Shown piece by piece: positions 34,694 to 43,968 of a stretch of DNA of 64,000 nt (position 1 is its first letter; each line of letters starts with the position of its first letter). The stretch lies in contig NZ_RFFH01000018.1 of NCBI RefSeq assembly GCF_003696265.1, forward strand, positions 1 through 64,000. The letters are read 5' to 3'. This stretch comes from Nocardia stercoris (GTDB lineage: Bacteria; Actinomycetota; Actinomycetes; Mycobacteriales; Mycobacteriaceae). The notes beneath the pieces are model-generated. The model was not told the origin of the DNA, did no database searches, and was given only the letters and a program-made list of their open reading frames with translations. The position numbers were made by a program, and so were the translations under genes.

Positions 34694-36115
34694 TTACCGG
34701 GTGCCGAGCAGCCGCATGACCGGCGCGAAGTCGTCGATCCGCTCGAGACCGAAGACCGCGTCGACGATGTCATCCTGCCGCGAATCCTCCAGGACGCCTT
34801 CGGCATTGACCCGGAACTTGGCGATCAGCTCGGCATCGGTCATCCGCGTTTCCGGATCCGGCGTCGGGCTACCCTTCGGATACAGCCGATCGGCGACGAA
34901 AGTCGTTCCGCGAGCGTCTACTTCGATCCGGGCGGGCCGGGCGGACGGATGCGCGGACAGCGCCCGGAAATAGTCCGGGTGCGGCTGGAACGTGACGCGC
35001 TCCATCAGATCCAGAACCGAACGACCGAAGACCAGTTCCGGATCGTGCCATGCCTTGCCCGGGGTGATGTTATGCGCGCCGACGGCCAGACCGTGGGCGA
35101 TGCTGAACTGCGCGTCGTGGGTGTGTTCGATGGCATTGCTCAGCCACAGCGGATGCAGGACCGCGGCCTCGCCCCAGCACCGGATCGCGTCGATCTCCTC
35201 CGGTTTCAGGTCGTTGTCCACCACGATCTCGGTCAGGGCGTGCAGCGGCGCGTGCAGGATCCGGCAGTGCGGGTACGGCTTGAAGGTCTGCTCGGCGGGG
35301 AACAGCCATTCGTCACCGAGGCCGGCCGTGATGTTGTGCGGTTCCCAGCGCCGGGTCCCGATGAAGCGACGGTAGCCGAATTCGGCGTCGTCGAGGACCG
35401 GCAGATCACCGCGGTGGCCGAGCTCGGCCAGATACGCCGCGGTCAACGAAGCGTTGGTCAGGGCGCCCGCCAGCGAGTACTTGATCGTGGCGGTCGGCGC
35501 GTGCGCGAGCCAGGAGCGCATCGAATTCACCGGGGAGGTGGCGGCCGCGATCGCCAGCGCGTGGGAGATCACCTCCGGGGTGCTGCCCTCGAGTTTTCCG
35601 ATCGCCGCGGTGGCACCGAAGACGGTGTTGCTGTATCCCAGCACCGGCGACAGGTTCATCTCCGTGTCGGTGCGGTCGCGCAAGTAGTCGACCGACTTGT
35701 AGAACCGGAACGACATCTCGTGCGCGAGCGCGATCGCGGCGATCACATCGCGGCCCGAACGCCCCCGACTCTCGGCCACCGCCATCGTCTGCGGCAGCAC
35801 GTACGGGGTCACATGGCCGGGCGGGAGCACCGCGTCGAAGTCCAGGGCGTTGATGAGTTCCCCGTTGGCGAAGGCGGCACCGAGGACCGTCACGCGGTCG
35901 GGAGTGCCGATGATCGTCGCCTCCCCGCCGGTGCCACCGACCAGCCGCGCGTAGTCGATCCCGATCTTCCCCTTGTGCTGGTCGACCGCGCCCAGACCGC
36001 AGCCCATCGAATCGAGCAGGATGCGTTTGCATTCGACGACGACCTCCCCCGGGAGGCGGTCGTAATCGACTCCCGCGGTGAAATCGGCCAATTGTTCGAC
36101 GATGGTCTTCGACAC
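34694..36115 (-). CDS. MmgE/PrpD family protein (second copy)
   Basis: A 473-residue PrpD-superfamily protein: CKRILLDSMGCGLGAV, NGELINALDFDAVLPPGHVTPYVLP, AHEMSFRFYKSVDYLRD, TFKPYPHCRILHAPLHAL (the KPYP.C motif, intact here unlike the first copy), SIAHGLAVGAHNI. GTG 36115 with AGGATC upstream begins VSKTIVEQLADF, the family start; the frame to 36163 is longer but unlike the family. Reaction unknown (dehydratase, decarboxylase or epimerase). It is divergent from the metallo-beta-lactamase gene, sharing a motif 1 region. Confidence 0.88.
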   Translation of the reverse strand: MSKTIVEQLADFTAGVDYDRLPGEVVVECKRILLDSMGCGLGAVDQHKGKIGIDYARLVGGTGGEATIIGTPDRVTVLGAAFANGELINALDFDAVLPPGHVTPYVLPQTMAVAESRGRSGRDVIAAIALAHEMSFRFYKSVDYLRDRTDTEMNLSPVLGYSNTVFGATAAIGKLEGSTPEVISHALAIAAATSPVNSMRSWLAHAPTATIKYSLAGALTNASLTAAYLAELGHRGDLPVLDDAEFGYRRFIGTRRWEPHNITAGLGDEWLFPAEQTFKPYPHCRILHAPLHALTEIVVDNDLKPEEIDAIRCWGEAAVLHPLWLSNAIEHTHDAQFSIAHGLAVGAHNITPGKAWHDPELVFGRSVLDLMERVTFQPHPDYFRALSAHPSARPARIEVDARGTTFVADRLYPKGSPTPDPETRMTDAELIAKFRVNAEGVLEDSRQDDIVDAVFGLERIDDFAPVMRLLGTR

Positions 36116-36271
36116 GAACGGAGATCCTTTCCCTGCTGCCGCGCATCGCGGCGCCGATACCAACGATCGCCCGGATCGAAGTCGCAGACATCGGCCGCCG
36201 GTCCGATTCGCATACGACCTTCGGACGAGGGTCCGATATGTGGCGCGAGGGTGACAGCGACCACTTTGTAC

Positions 36272-36284
36272 ACATATAATATAT
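36272..36284 (+). promoter_or_regulatory. Motif 1 A/T tract between PrpD copy 2 and the metallo-beta-lactamase gene
   Basis: ACATATAATATAT with TATAAT, 47 bases before ATG 36332 and 156 from the PrpD start. The closest match to the overall consensus. Confidence 0.7.
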
Positions 36285-36331
36285 CATGCATAAGGCGTTG
36301 AGCTGATCTACCCGCGACAGAGGTGTTGCCC

Positions 36332-37354
36332 ATGACGACCGTTGTGTCCCAGCCCGAGGACTGGACCGAACCCGGAGCGCACCCGGTCGTGCGTGGCGTC
36401 CACCGAATCCCGCTGCCGCTACCGATCGACGGCCTCCCGGCCGTGAACGCCTATCTGCTGGAAGCGTACGAGGGCCTGATTCTCATCGATCCCGGCTGGG
36501 CGTCTCCCCACACCGAGCGGGCCGTCGGCGCCGCACTGCGGCAACTGGGCTACGACCTCGCCGATATCGCGATCTGCTTGGCCACCCATCATCACGCCGA
36601 CCACTACACCCAGGCGTACGCGTGGCGGGACACTCTGGGCTGCAAGCTGTTCACGGGACGGGAGGAACGCCACAGCATCGACGCCTTCGACGTGGCGGGC
36701 CGCTTCCCGAACCAGCCGCTGGCGCGCCGCGGGGCAGCGGAAGCCACACCGCGCTACGCCTGGGACACCGGGCCGACAGAATGGGACGAGCTCCCCTTCG
36801 GGTCGCCGGACGGATGGCTGGACAACGGCGCGGTGATCCCGCTGCGCCGCGGTGCGCTCGAAGTGATCGCGACGCCCGGACATACCCGCGGGCACGTGGT
36901 GTTCCACCACCCCGAGACCCGAATCCTGTTCTCCGGCGATCACATTCTCCCGCAGATCACCCCATCCCTGGGCGTCGAGCAGGCGCCCGAACCATATCCG
37001 CTGCGCTCGTATCTGGAGTCGCTGCATCTGATCAGCGGCCTACCCGACACGGCGCTGCTACCGGCACACGGCCCGGTGACCTGCAGCTCCCACGCGCGCG
37101 TCGACGCCCTGCTCGACCATCACCGACGCCGACTGGACGAGGTGTTCGAACAGGTCGGCGCGGGCGTGACGAGCGCCCACGATATCGCCGCCGTCCTGCC
37201 GTGGACGCATCACCGACTGCGGCTGACGGAGTTGTTGCCAGAGCATCAACTGTTCGCGGTCATGGAAATCGAGGCCCACCTCGACGTCCTGTCACTGCAG
37301 GGACGTATCCACGACGACCGCGCGACCGCGCGCCGCTACGCGCCGGCCGCGTGA
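36332..37354 (+). CDS. Metallo-beta-lactamase-fold hydrolase
   Basis: A 340-residue protein with the di-metal signature THHHADH (His86, His88, Asp90, His91), then GHTRGHVVF, ILFSGDHILP and LLPAHGPV. This is the glyoxalase II/lactonase/thioesterase branch of the superfamily, with an extra C-terminal helical region. It probably hydrolyses a thioester or lactone. ATG 36332 was chosen since GAGGTG precedes it at good spacing. Followed after 19 bases by an ALDH, probably the same operon. Confidence 0.9.
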   Translation: MTTVVSQPEDWTEPGAHPVVRGVHRIPLPLPIDGLPAVNAYLLEAYEGLILIDPGWASPHTERAVGAALRQLGYDLADIAICLATHHHADHYTQAYAWRDTLGCKLFTGREERHSIDAFDVAGRFPNQPLARRGAAEATPRYAWDTGPTEWDELPFGSPDGWLDNGAVIPLRRGALEVIATPGHTRGHVVFHHPETRILFSGDHILPQITPSLGVEQAPEPYPLRSYLESLHLISGLPDTALLPAHGPVTCSSHARVDALLDHHRRRLDEVFEQVGAGVTSAHDIAAVLPWTHHRLRLTELLPEHQLFAVMEIEAHLDVLSLQGRIHDDRATARRYAPAA

Positions 37355-37373
37355 CAGGACAAGGAAATTACGC

Positions 37374-38837
37374 ATGACTGCCTTGATGGGTGCGGCCGCG
37401 AGCTACGTCGACGGCCGCTGGGTCGTCGGTGACGGTGAGCCGATCACGTCGATCAATCCCACCACCGGCCGGCAACTGGCCCTCACGCCGTCGACCGGCC
37501 CGGCGCAGGTGGCCGCCGCGGTGTCCGCCGCGCGGCGCGCCTTCGACGGCGGTGAGTGGCGCCGGCTGAGCCCCGCCGACCGGGGCGCGCTGCTGCACCG
37601 GCTCGCGGATCTGCTCGTGGAACGCCGGGATGTCATCGCACATCTGGCCGCCATCGAAGTCGGCACCCCGATCAGCAGCGCGACCACCCTGCACGTGGAT
37701 CTGCCGGCCAAATTCTTTCGCTGGTTCGCCGACGCCGCCATCCGCGGGCCCCGCGACGGCTACGAACAACCGCTGCCCCTCGACCATGATCCGATCACCT
37801 CCAGCGGGATGCTGGTGCGGGAACCGGTGGGCGTGGTTGCCGCCATCGTCGCCTACAACGTGCCGGTCATGATGTGCGCCTACAAGCTGGGGGCCGCACT
37901 GGCGGCGGGCTGTTCGACCGTGCTGGTCACCTCGCCGCGCGCGATCCTGTTGACCACTGCCGTCGTCCGCATGTTCGAGGAAGCCGGATTTCCCTCCGGC
38001 GCAGTGAATCTGGTGTTCGGTCCGCCGGGAACCACGACTCTGGTGGTCGAGTCACCCGAGGTCGACATGGTGAGTTTCACCGGCTCGGCCGCGGTGGGCA
38101 GCAAGATCCTCGCCTTGGCGGCGCCGACTATCAAGAAGGTCGTGCTGGAGCTGGGCGGCAAGTCGCCGAATATCGTGCTGCCCGGCACCGACCTCGAGCG
38201 CGCGGTCCCCGCCTCGGTGCTTCGATTCACCCGCAACAGCGGCCAGGCCTGTGGTGCCACCACGCGAACTCTGGTGCCACAGGCGGACTTCGACGAATAC
38301 GTCGAGCGGTCGGCGGCCTTTCTGCGCGGTCTCCCGATCGGCGACCCGCTGGCACCCGACACCGTCCTGGGACCGTTGATCACCGGCGAACACCGCGCGA
38401 AGGTCGAGGGCTTCCTGTCCCGCGCCGCCGAATCGGGTGCGCAACTACCGGTCGGCGGAGGCCGCCCGGCGGGTCTGGACGCCGGGTTCTTCCTCGAAGC
38501 AACGCTGGTAACCGACGTATCGAACGCGGCGGAAATCGCGCAGGAGGAACTCTTCGCACCTGTCGGTGTGGTGTTGCCCTACACCGATCTCGACGACGCC
38601 GTCCGGCTGGCCAACGACGCCAAATACGCGCTGAACGCAAACGTCTGGGGCCCGACCGCTGAAGCTGTCGCCTTCGGCCGCCGGATTCGCTCGGGCACGG
38701 TCACGATCAACGGCGGCGGCGGGATGCGCGCCGACGCGCCGTGGGGCGGACCGGGTTACAGCGGGATCGGGCGCGAGGGCGGCGAGGAAGGACTGCGCGA
38801 ATTCTTCGAGATCAAGCACATGCAGTGGCCGTTGTAA
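37374..38837 (+). CDS. Aldehyde dehydrogenase (third copy)
   Basis: A 487-residue ALDH: EPVGVVAAIVAYNVPVMMC (Tyr-Asn in place of the usual Trp-Asn), FTGSAAVGSKIL, LELGGKSPNIVL (Glu near 258), NSGQACGATTRTL (Cys near 292), EELFAPVGVVLPY. Catalytically complete. ATG 37374 has AAGGAA upstream. Second gene after the metallo-beta-lactamase gene. A motif 2 dyad directly follows its stop and marks the next promoter. Confidence 0.93.
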   Translation: MTALMGAAASYVDGRWVVGDGEPITSINPTTGRQLALTPSTGPAQVAAAVSAARRAFDGGEWRRLSPADRGALLHRLADLLVERRDVIAHLAAIEVGTPISSATTLHVDLPAKFFRWFADAAIRGPRDGYEQPLPLDHDPITSSGMLVREPVGVVAAIVAYNVPVMMCAYKLGAALAAGCSTVLVTSPRAILLTTAVVRMFEEAGFPSGAVNLVFGPPGTTTLVVESPEVDMVSFTGSAAVGSKILALAAPTIKKVVLELGGKSPNIVLPGTDLERAVPASVLRFTRNSGQACGATTRTLVPQADFDEYVERSAAFLRGLPIGDPLAPDTVLGPLITGEHRAKVEGFLSRAAESGAQLPVGGGRPAGLDAGFFLEATLVTDVSNAAEIAQEELFAPVGVVLPYTDLDDAVRLANDAKYALNANVWGPTAEAVAFGRRIRSGTVTINGGGGMRADAPWGGPGYSGIGREGGEEGLREFFEIKHMQWPL

Positions 38838-38845
38838 CGCACCGA

Positions 38846-38865
38846 GTGTCCAGATATCCGGACAC
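38846..38865. promoter_or_regulatory. Motif 2 dyad upstream of the cupin gene
   Basis: GTGTCC-AGATATCC-GGACAC: perfect arms, and GGATATCT-type symmetry in the spacer too. 91 bases before ATG 38957. The cleanest copy with 56243-56262. Confidence 0.7.
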
Positions 38866-38956
38866 TTCACGGCAAATCCGGGACCGATGATCGGAATGTT
38901 CGACTTCCGGCGGTTTCTCGCCGGAAGCACAGTGCATTTCCGAAGGAAGGACCTTC

Positions 38957-39484
38957 ATGAGTGGTGAACATCTGAACAAGACCGCGCGCAGAGTGATCGC
39001 GGGCGTGGACAGCGACGGCAGGTCGACGATCGTCGCGGACGAGGTTTCGGCCACCCGCGTCGCCCTTCCGGCGTTCACAGTCAACGACGTCTGGCGGATG
39101 GACTCCCTGCCCGGCCGGTACGCCGACGACGACACGCTGTCCGCCGATGTGGAGCTGGATCCGCCGGCGAAAGGGCTGGTGGTCCGGCTCGCGACGTTCC
39201 CGCCGGACAGTGAGATCGATTCCGCGGTCTACACCGAGTCGATCGGGAATCTGCACGGGGAGGACGCCAATGCCGACAGCGATGGCATCGTCGGTCTGCA
39301 CGCGACCGAGACGATCGATATCGCCACGATCCTCGACGGCGAGATCTATGCGATCTACGAGACCGGCGAGACCCTGCTTCGCCCCGGCGACACCGTGATC
39401 AACCGGGGTATCAAACACGCCTGGAGCAACCGCACCGACAAGCCCGTGACGATGGTCGCGGTCATGCTGCCGGCAACGAACTGA
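38957..39484 (+). CDS. Cupin-domain protein
   Basis: A 175-residue protein. The second cupin half is recognisable: LDGEIYAIYETGETLLRPGDTVINRGIKHAWSN is spread over about residues 128-160, with PGD and the His of KHAW. The first metal motif is atypical (ATETIDIATI), so metal binding is doubtful. Such single-domain cupins often act as small-molecule binding or isomerase partners of SDR pathways. ATG 38957 follows AAGGAAGG. It overlaps or abuts the SDR gene, forming a two-gene operon under motif 2. Confidence 0.8.
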   Translation: MSGEHLNKTARRVIAGVDSDGRSTIVADEVSATRVALPAFTVNDVWRMDSLPGRYADDDTLSADVELDPPAKGLVVRLATFPPDSEIDSAVYTESIGNLHGEDANADSDGIVGLHATETIDIATILDGEIYAIYETGETLLRPGDTVINRGIKHAWSNRTDKPVTMVAVMLPATN

Positions 39485-39498
39485 TGGAGGAGAAACAG

Positions 39499-40389
39499 AT
39501 GTTGTCGTTCGACGGACGCGTTGCCGTGGTCACCGGTTCGGGGCGTGGCCTCGGCGCGTCGCACGCCAAGTTCCTGGCTTCCCGCGGTGCGGCGGTCGTG
39601 ATCAACGATCTGGGCGGATCCGCCCAGGGCACCGGGGCGAGCGCGACGCCCGCCGAGGAGGTGGTGGCCGAGATCGTGGCCGCGGGCGGACGCGCGGTCG
39701 CGAACTTCGATTCGGTCACCGAGAACCCGGAAGCCATCGTGCAGACGGCGATCGACGCGTTCGGCCGCCTCGATATCCTGGTCAACAACGCGGGTATCAA
39801 TCAGGCGCGCCCGTTCGGCCCCGATGTGCTGCCGTCGATCCGGCAGCACATGGAAGTGCATTTCTTCGGCACCGCCGGTGTCACCGCCGCGGCCTGGCCG
39901 CACCTGGTGCAGAGCGGATCGGGGCGCATCGTGAACACCACCTCCCCCACACTGATCGGTTTCCCGCAGCAGACCCCGTACGTCTCGGCGAAGGGCGCGA
40001 TCTTCGCTTTCACCCGGACCCTCGCCTTGGAGGGGGCGGAGGTCGGTATCAAGGTCAACGCGATCGCTCCGACCGCCGCGACCCGGATGTCGGACGAGGC
40101 CGACATCTCCGAGGAGTTCAAGCAGTTCATGCGCGACAACCTGCCAACCTCGCTGGTCAGCCCGGTGGTGGCGTATCTGGCCCATCAGGACTGCGCGATC
40201 AACGGTGAGGTGCTCCAAGCCCAAGGCGGCGAGGTACAGCGGCTGGTGCTCGGATTCAACACCGGCTTCACGAGCACAGACCTCACGCCGGAACTGATCC
40301 AGCAACACCTGGCCGAGATCCTCGACCCCGCAACGCATGTGCCGTTCGAACAGGTCGACAAGCAGGACCTCGGCGCAGTCGGCAAGTAG
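39499..40389 (+). CDS. SDR of the multifunctional 17-beta-HSD4-like group
   Basis: A 296-residue SDR: VAVVTGSGRGLGASHAKFLA, VVINDLGGSAQGTGAS, ILVNNAGINQ, NTTSPTLIGFPQQTPYVSAKGA with the Tyr/Lys pair. The INDLGG segment is typical of the hydroxyacyl-CoA dehydrogenase part of peroxisomal-type multifunctional enzymes. ATG 39499 was preferred to ATG 39484 because GGAGGAG sits ideally before it; the earlier ATG would make that site codons. Followed by a strong terminator. Confidence 0.9.
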   Translation: MLSFDGRVAVVTGSGRGLGASHAKFLASRGAAVVINDLGGSAQGTGASATPAEEVVAEIVAAGGRAVANFDSVTENPEAIVQTAIDAFGRLDILVNNAGINQARPFGPDVLPSIRQHMEVHFFGTAGVTAAAWPHLVQSGSGRIVNTTSPTLIGFPQQTPYVSAKGAIFAFTRTLALEGAEVGIKVNAIAPTAATRMSDEADISEEFKQFMRDNLPTSLVSPVVAYLAHQDCAINGEVLQAQGGEVQRLVLGFNTGFTSTDLTPELIQQHLAEILDPATHVPFEQVDKQDLGAVGK

Positions 40390-40432
40390 GGCGCCACAAC
40401 GCCGCCGATGCATGCGGAAGCGAACACCGAGG

Positions 40433-40471
40433 GAAGGCGCGTCGGCCGGATTGCCCGGTCGACGCGCTTTC
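40433..40471 (+). terminator. Terminator after the cupin-SDR operon
   Basis: A stem of about 17 bp including two G-T pairs (core GCGCGTCGGCCGG with its partner ending at 40467), 5-base loop, then TTTC. Confidence 0.75.
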
Positions 40472-40493
40472 ACTTGGCGTGCTTGCCTTTTCA

Positions 40494-41651
40494 CTATGGG
40501 GTCAGCGCCACGACCGGACCGTCCGACATGACCACCCCGGTATCGACCGGTGGTTGCCCCGACGGAGCCAGGCTGCCGTCGGCACCGATGACGTAGGAAT
40601 GCACCATCGTGGTCACATGCGCGGTCAGGACATCAGCCAGATACAGGTGCCGACCATCCGGGTGCAGGGCGACCTGGCCGGGCAGCGTGGCTGCGGGGGC
40701 GACATACGGTGATCCGGGGAGTGGCGTGAGGGCGCCGTCGGGGTGCACATCGAATCCGGCGATCGATCCGCCGATGGCGTTGGGCACGTAGAGGCGCCGG
40801 CCGTCCGCGGTGACGACCGCGCCGTGCGGCACTCCGCCGGTCGGGTACGGCGATCCCGGGGTGGGGGTCAACGCGCCGTCTGCGCCGATCGCGAATCCGG
40901 ACAGGTCGGTGCCGAATTCGTTGCTCTCGTACAGGTATCGGCCGTCGGGTGTGTAACCGGGGCCGACCGGGCCGGGATCGACCCGGGTCGGACCGAGCGG
41001 AGTGAGTCGGTAGTCGGGTCCGATCGCGAAGCTGGACACGGTATTACCGAGATAGGTCGCCACCCGCAGATATCGGCCACTCGGATCGACGGCTGCCATC
41101 CCTACCGCGCTGAGGCCGTCCACCGTCACCGGCGGCGCACCGGTCGGGCTCAGCGCACCCGACGCCGCGACGGCGAACGACACGACATGTCCCGGGACGC
41201 CGCCGACCACGACGAACAGATGTGATCCGTCCGGAGTCAACCGCGCGGCGGTCGGCGGCCCGTCGAGTGTGACGGTGGCGCCGGGGATCTGGTGCAGCGC
41301 GCCGTTGTCGTCGAGGCGGTAACCGGTGACGGCCTGATCGCCGACATGCGGGACATACACGGTCCGCCCGTCGGGCGAGACGACCAGCGAGAGGATGCCG
41401 AATCCGGTTGGAAATGGACTGCCGGGCACCTGCGACAACGTGCCGTCGTCACCCACGTGCAGCACACCGATCCCCATCGACGCGGTGCCGGCGACGATCA
41501 GGAACCGTGCGGGCGCCGAGGGCGCCGCGGCGGCATCCGGGACCTGGCCGCCGATCGCGACGAACGCGGCACACAGTGCGGCTGCGACATTCTTTGTCAT
41601 GCCGCGGAATACGAGCCTCCGCCGTGTGCCCACGCTCCTGAATGTCCCCAT
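40494..41651 (-). CDS. Secreted seven-bladed beta-propeller protein (second copy)
   Basis: A 385-residue paralogue of the 10367-11506 protein, with the same blade phrases (SPDGRTVYVPH, YRLDDNGALHQIPGA, TPTPGSPYPTGG, LTAHVTTMVHSY, VVMSDGPV). Residues 1-43 form a signal peptide ending at AAAAPSAP. ATG 41651 has AGAGGAAA upstream; Met18 (41600) is an alternative with a shorter signal. Lactonase activity is a family guess. Motif 2 is about 142 bases upstream. Confidence 0.85.
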   Translation of the reverse strand: MGTFRSVGTRRRLVFRGMTKNVAAALCAAFVAIGGQVPDAAAAPSAPARFLIVAGTASMGIGVLHVGDDGTLSQVPGSPFPTGFGILSLVVSPDGRTVYVPHVGDQAVTGYRLDDNGALHQIPGATVTLDGPPTAARLTPDGSHLFVVVGGVPGHVVSFAVAASGALSPTGAPPVTVDGLSAVGMAAVDPSGRYLRVATYLGNTVSSFAIGPDYRLTPLGPTRVDPGPVGPGYTPDGRYLYESNEFGTDLSGFAIGADGALTPTPGSPYPTGGVPHGAVVTADGRRLYVPNAIGGSIAGFDVHPDGALTPLPGSPYVAPAATLPGQVALHPDGRHLYLADVLTAHVTTMVHSYVIGADGSLAPSGQPPVDTGVVMSDGPVVALTP

Positions 41652-41976
41652 GAATTTCCTCTCGGTGCGACAAAAGTCTCAGCTGCGCAGCAATCTGCTT
41701 GCCGCGCAGTCCATTTCGCGAAGCTACTTCGGGAACGCGTGCCCCCGAATACGCTCACGCTGTTCGAATGTAAAGCCGCATAACCGCTTTCGACTGTCCA
41801 GAAAATTGCACACCGAGCAAGGTCCGCCACTCTCGAATGCCCCACCGAGGAGCGAGTTTCTGCCGCCCGGCACGGCTGAGACGCGAGCGACCACCGGGCT
41901 GGAGCCGCGCAGCCGCCGAGTCAGGTGGGAGATCGCGCGGGAGTTGCCTTCACCCGGGAACGCCACCGGTCCGGCA
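41652..41976. other. Promoter region of propeller gene 2
   Basis: 325 bases between the thioesterase stop and propeller gene 2. It contains the motif 2 dyad at 41794-41813 and is less GC-rich than its flanks. No gene is supported. Confidence 0.5.
41794..41813. promoter_or_regulatory. Motif 2 dyad upstream of propeller gene 2
   Basis: CTGTCC-AGAAAATT-GCACAC, 8-base spacer as elsewhere. One mismatch in each arm. Confidence 0.6.
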
Positions 41977-42825
41977 TCAATTGGCGGCGTGGATAGGAAG
42001 CACCGCGGCGGGGGCCGCGGTCGCGAGCGCGGAAACTGTTGCGGTGCCGAGGGTTCCGTCGCGGTCGTAGAGCAGCGCGGTACAGGTGGCCAGGCCGGCG
42101 GCAGCGACGCGGGTGTCGGCCGCGATGCCGAGCTCGAGAGCGACCGGCAGCCGGGCCAGGGCCAGGGTGATGTCGGCGTTGATGAATTCCAGGCCCTCGG
42201 TGCCGAGGTTGGCGGCCAGACTCGCGACATCGGCGACGGCAGCGGCGAATTGGAAGGGTGTGGGACGTTCGCCGTGCACGACCGGGACGGCGTAGTGCCA
42301 GATTCGGGTGGGGGTGTCGGTGTGGTGCTCCTGCTGCGCCGGCGTCCAGCCCACGCCGGGGCTGTAGTACAGGCGTTCCCGCTCGGCGCCGGCGGGCGAG
42401 TCCCCGGGCGGGAGCTGCTGCGGCGTGCCGCCGGACCAGACTCGCCCCTGCGGACTGTCACCCGGCCGGGCGAACAGCGCGGTACCGCGGGCGACCGCGA
42501 CACCGTTCTGGATCAGGGTCGCATCGATCAGGCACACCCGCCGGCCGCTGCGGACCACCGTTGTCGTGGTCCGGCAGGGCGCCATCGAGGCCGGGCGGAA
42601 GAGGTCGACGGTCCACCGCATCGGCTGCAGATCGGCGTGGCCGCAGGCCGCCGCGGCGCGTTCGGCCGCCCGGGCCAGGGCGCCGCTGACCGCCATCCCT
42701 CGCATTCGGCCCGAACCCCAGCCGCTCACGGCCGAGCCGAACGGCAGCAGCACCTCGCCGTCCGGTTCCGCTGCCGGGTGGAACATGGCGGACGGGACCC
42801 CGTCCACATCGACGGATTTATACAT
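41977..42825 (-). CDS. Thioesterase-family protein (double hot-dog)
   Basis: A protein of up to 282 residues resembling TesB-like acyl-CoA thioesterases: GSAVSGWGSGRMRGMAVSGA, WTVDLFRPA, VRSGRRVCLIDATLIQNGVAVARG, and a second hot-dog (WHYAVPVVHGERPTPFQ, GLEFINADITLALARLP, ATCTALLYDRDGTLG). It would hydrolyse acyl-CoAs, perhaps to recycle CoA. Start uncertain: ATG 42825 lies inside the motif 1 tract, so ATG 42786 (residue 14) or a GTG between is more likely. Confidence 0.8.
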   Translation of the reverse strand: MYKSVDVDGVPSAMFHPAAEPDGEVLLPFGSAVSGWGSGRMRGMAVSGALARAAERAAAACGHADLQPMRWTVDLFRPASMAPCRTTTTVVRSGRRVCLIDATLIQNGVAVARGTALFARPGDSPQGRVWSGGTPQQLPPGDSPAGAERERLYYSPGVGWTPAQQEHHTDTPTRIWHYAVPVVHGERPTPFQFAAAVADVASLAANLGTEGLEFINADITLALARLPVALELGIAADTRVAAAGLATCTALLYDRDGTLGTATVSALATAAPAAVLPIHAAN

Positions 42826-42834
42826 AATATATGT
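42822..42834 (-). promoter_or_regulatory. Motif 1 A/T tract before the thioesterase
   Basis: ACATAATATATGT, arms ACATA/TATGT, overlapping the first possible start codon of the thioesterase gene. Confidence 0.6.
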
Positions 42835-43046
42835 CTAGCAGGAAGGCTCGGCCTACACAGCATCCTGCGATCAACCGCACACGGGCCGTTCCGCGCGCCG
42901 CCGGGGCCGGTCTCTGCGGCAAGCCCGGGCAACCGGCGACCGGCGACCGAGCACGACCGACCGTCCCACCGGAAGGTCCACAACGCGGCCCACCGGCCCG
43001 GCTCCCGCTCGCGCCGCACATCCGTCACCGGCCGCCTGGCCTTCGC

Positions 43047-43805
43047 TCAGTACAGCGTGTACCCGCCGTCGACGGCCAGGTTCACCCCGGTGATGAACGA
43101 CGCCGCGTCCGACAGCAGGAACATGGCGGCCTCGGCGTGCTCGACCGGCTCGCTGGCCCGGCGCAGCGCGTGCGTCGCGGCGACGGTGTCGGCGTAGGCG
43201 GGATTCTTCTCGAGGTACTCCAGGTACATCGGCGTCTTGGCGGTCGAGGGTGCGATCGAGTTGATCCGGATGCCCTGCTCGCCGTACTCGGCTGCGGTGG
43301 TCTTGGTCAGGCCGGCGAGCGCGTGCTTGGACGCCGAATACTCCGCGGCCAGTGGCACATAGATCATCGAGCCGACCGAGGTGGTGTTGACGATCGAGCC
43401 GCCACCGTTGGCGATCATCGCCGGGATCTCGTACTTCATACAGAGAAACGGGCCGGTGACATTGATGGCGAAGATGCGGTCGAACTCCGCGCGGGTGATG
43501 TCGACCAGCTTCTTGCCGGTGTTGGGCACCCCAGCGTTGTTGAAGGCACCGTCCAGCTTCCCGTAGGCCGATACCGCGGCCGCCACCATGGCCTGGACCT
43601 GCTCCTCGTCCGTCACATCGACGGTGACGAACTGGGCGGTGTAGCCCTCCGACGTCAACTGTTTCGCCAGCGCGGCGCCGGCTTCGGCGGTGATGTCGGC
43701 GATGGTGACCTGGGCACCGTTCTCGGCGAACAGCCGCGACGCCGCTTCACCGATGCCGCTGGCGCCGCCCGTCACGATGATGGAGCGTCCTTCGATTCCA
43801 GCCAT
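43047..43805 (-). CDS. Short-chain dehydrogenase (classical SDR)
   Basis: A 252-residue SDR: SIIVTGGASGIGEAASRLF, FNNAGVPNTG, NTTSVGSMIYVPLAAEYSAS then KHAL (Tyr/Lys pair), and C-terminal VDGGYTLY. NAD(H)-type by the acidic Asp after the second strand (TIADITAEAG). ATG 43805 follows GGAAGAA. Divergent from the SnoaL-like gene, with a motif 2 dyad between. Probably oxidises a cyclic or secondary alcohol; substrate unknown. Confidence 0.92.
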   Translation of the reverse strand: MAGIEGRSIIVTGGASGIGEAASRLFAENGAQVTIADITAEAGAALAKQLTSEGYTAQFVTVDVTDEEQVQAMVAAAVSAYGKLDGAFNNAGVPNTGKKLVDITRAEFDRIFAINVTGPFLCMKYEIPAMIANGGGSIVNTTSVGSMIYVPLAAEYSASKHALAGLTKTTAAEYGEQGIRINSIAPSTAKTPMYLEYLEKNPAYADTVAATHALRRASEPVEHAEAAMFLLSDAASFITGVNLAVDGGYTLY

Positions 43806-43867
43806 GTTGGTTCTTCCGTTCGGAGTATGTCTGACAGGTCGACGCTAAGACCGGCCGCCGAACCGGA

Positions 43868-43887
43868 GTGTGCAGAATCTTGGACAG
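43868..43887. promoter_or_regulatory. Motif 2 dyad between the SDR and SnoaL-like genes
   Basis: GTGTGC-AGAATCTT-GGACAG. It lies 63 bases from the SDR start and 81 from the SnoaL-like start, so it may serve both directions. Confidence 0.65.
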
Positions 43888-43968
43888 TCGATCGATTCGA
43901 CCCGGCCTACATTGCGGTGGACGCCCTCGAAAACGCGAGGGCCGCACCGACATAGAAGGGCGAACACC

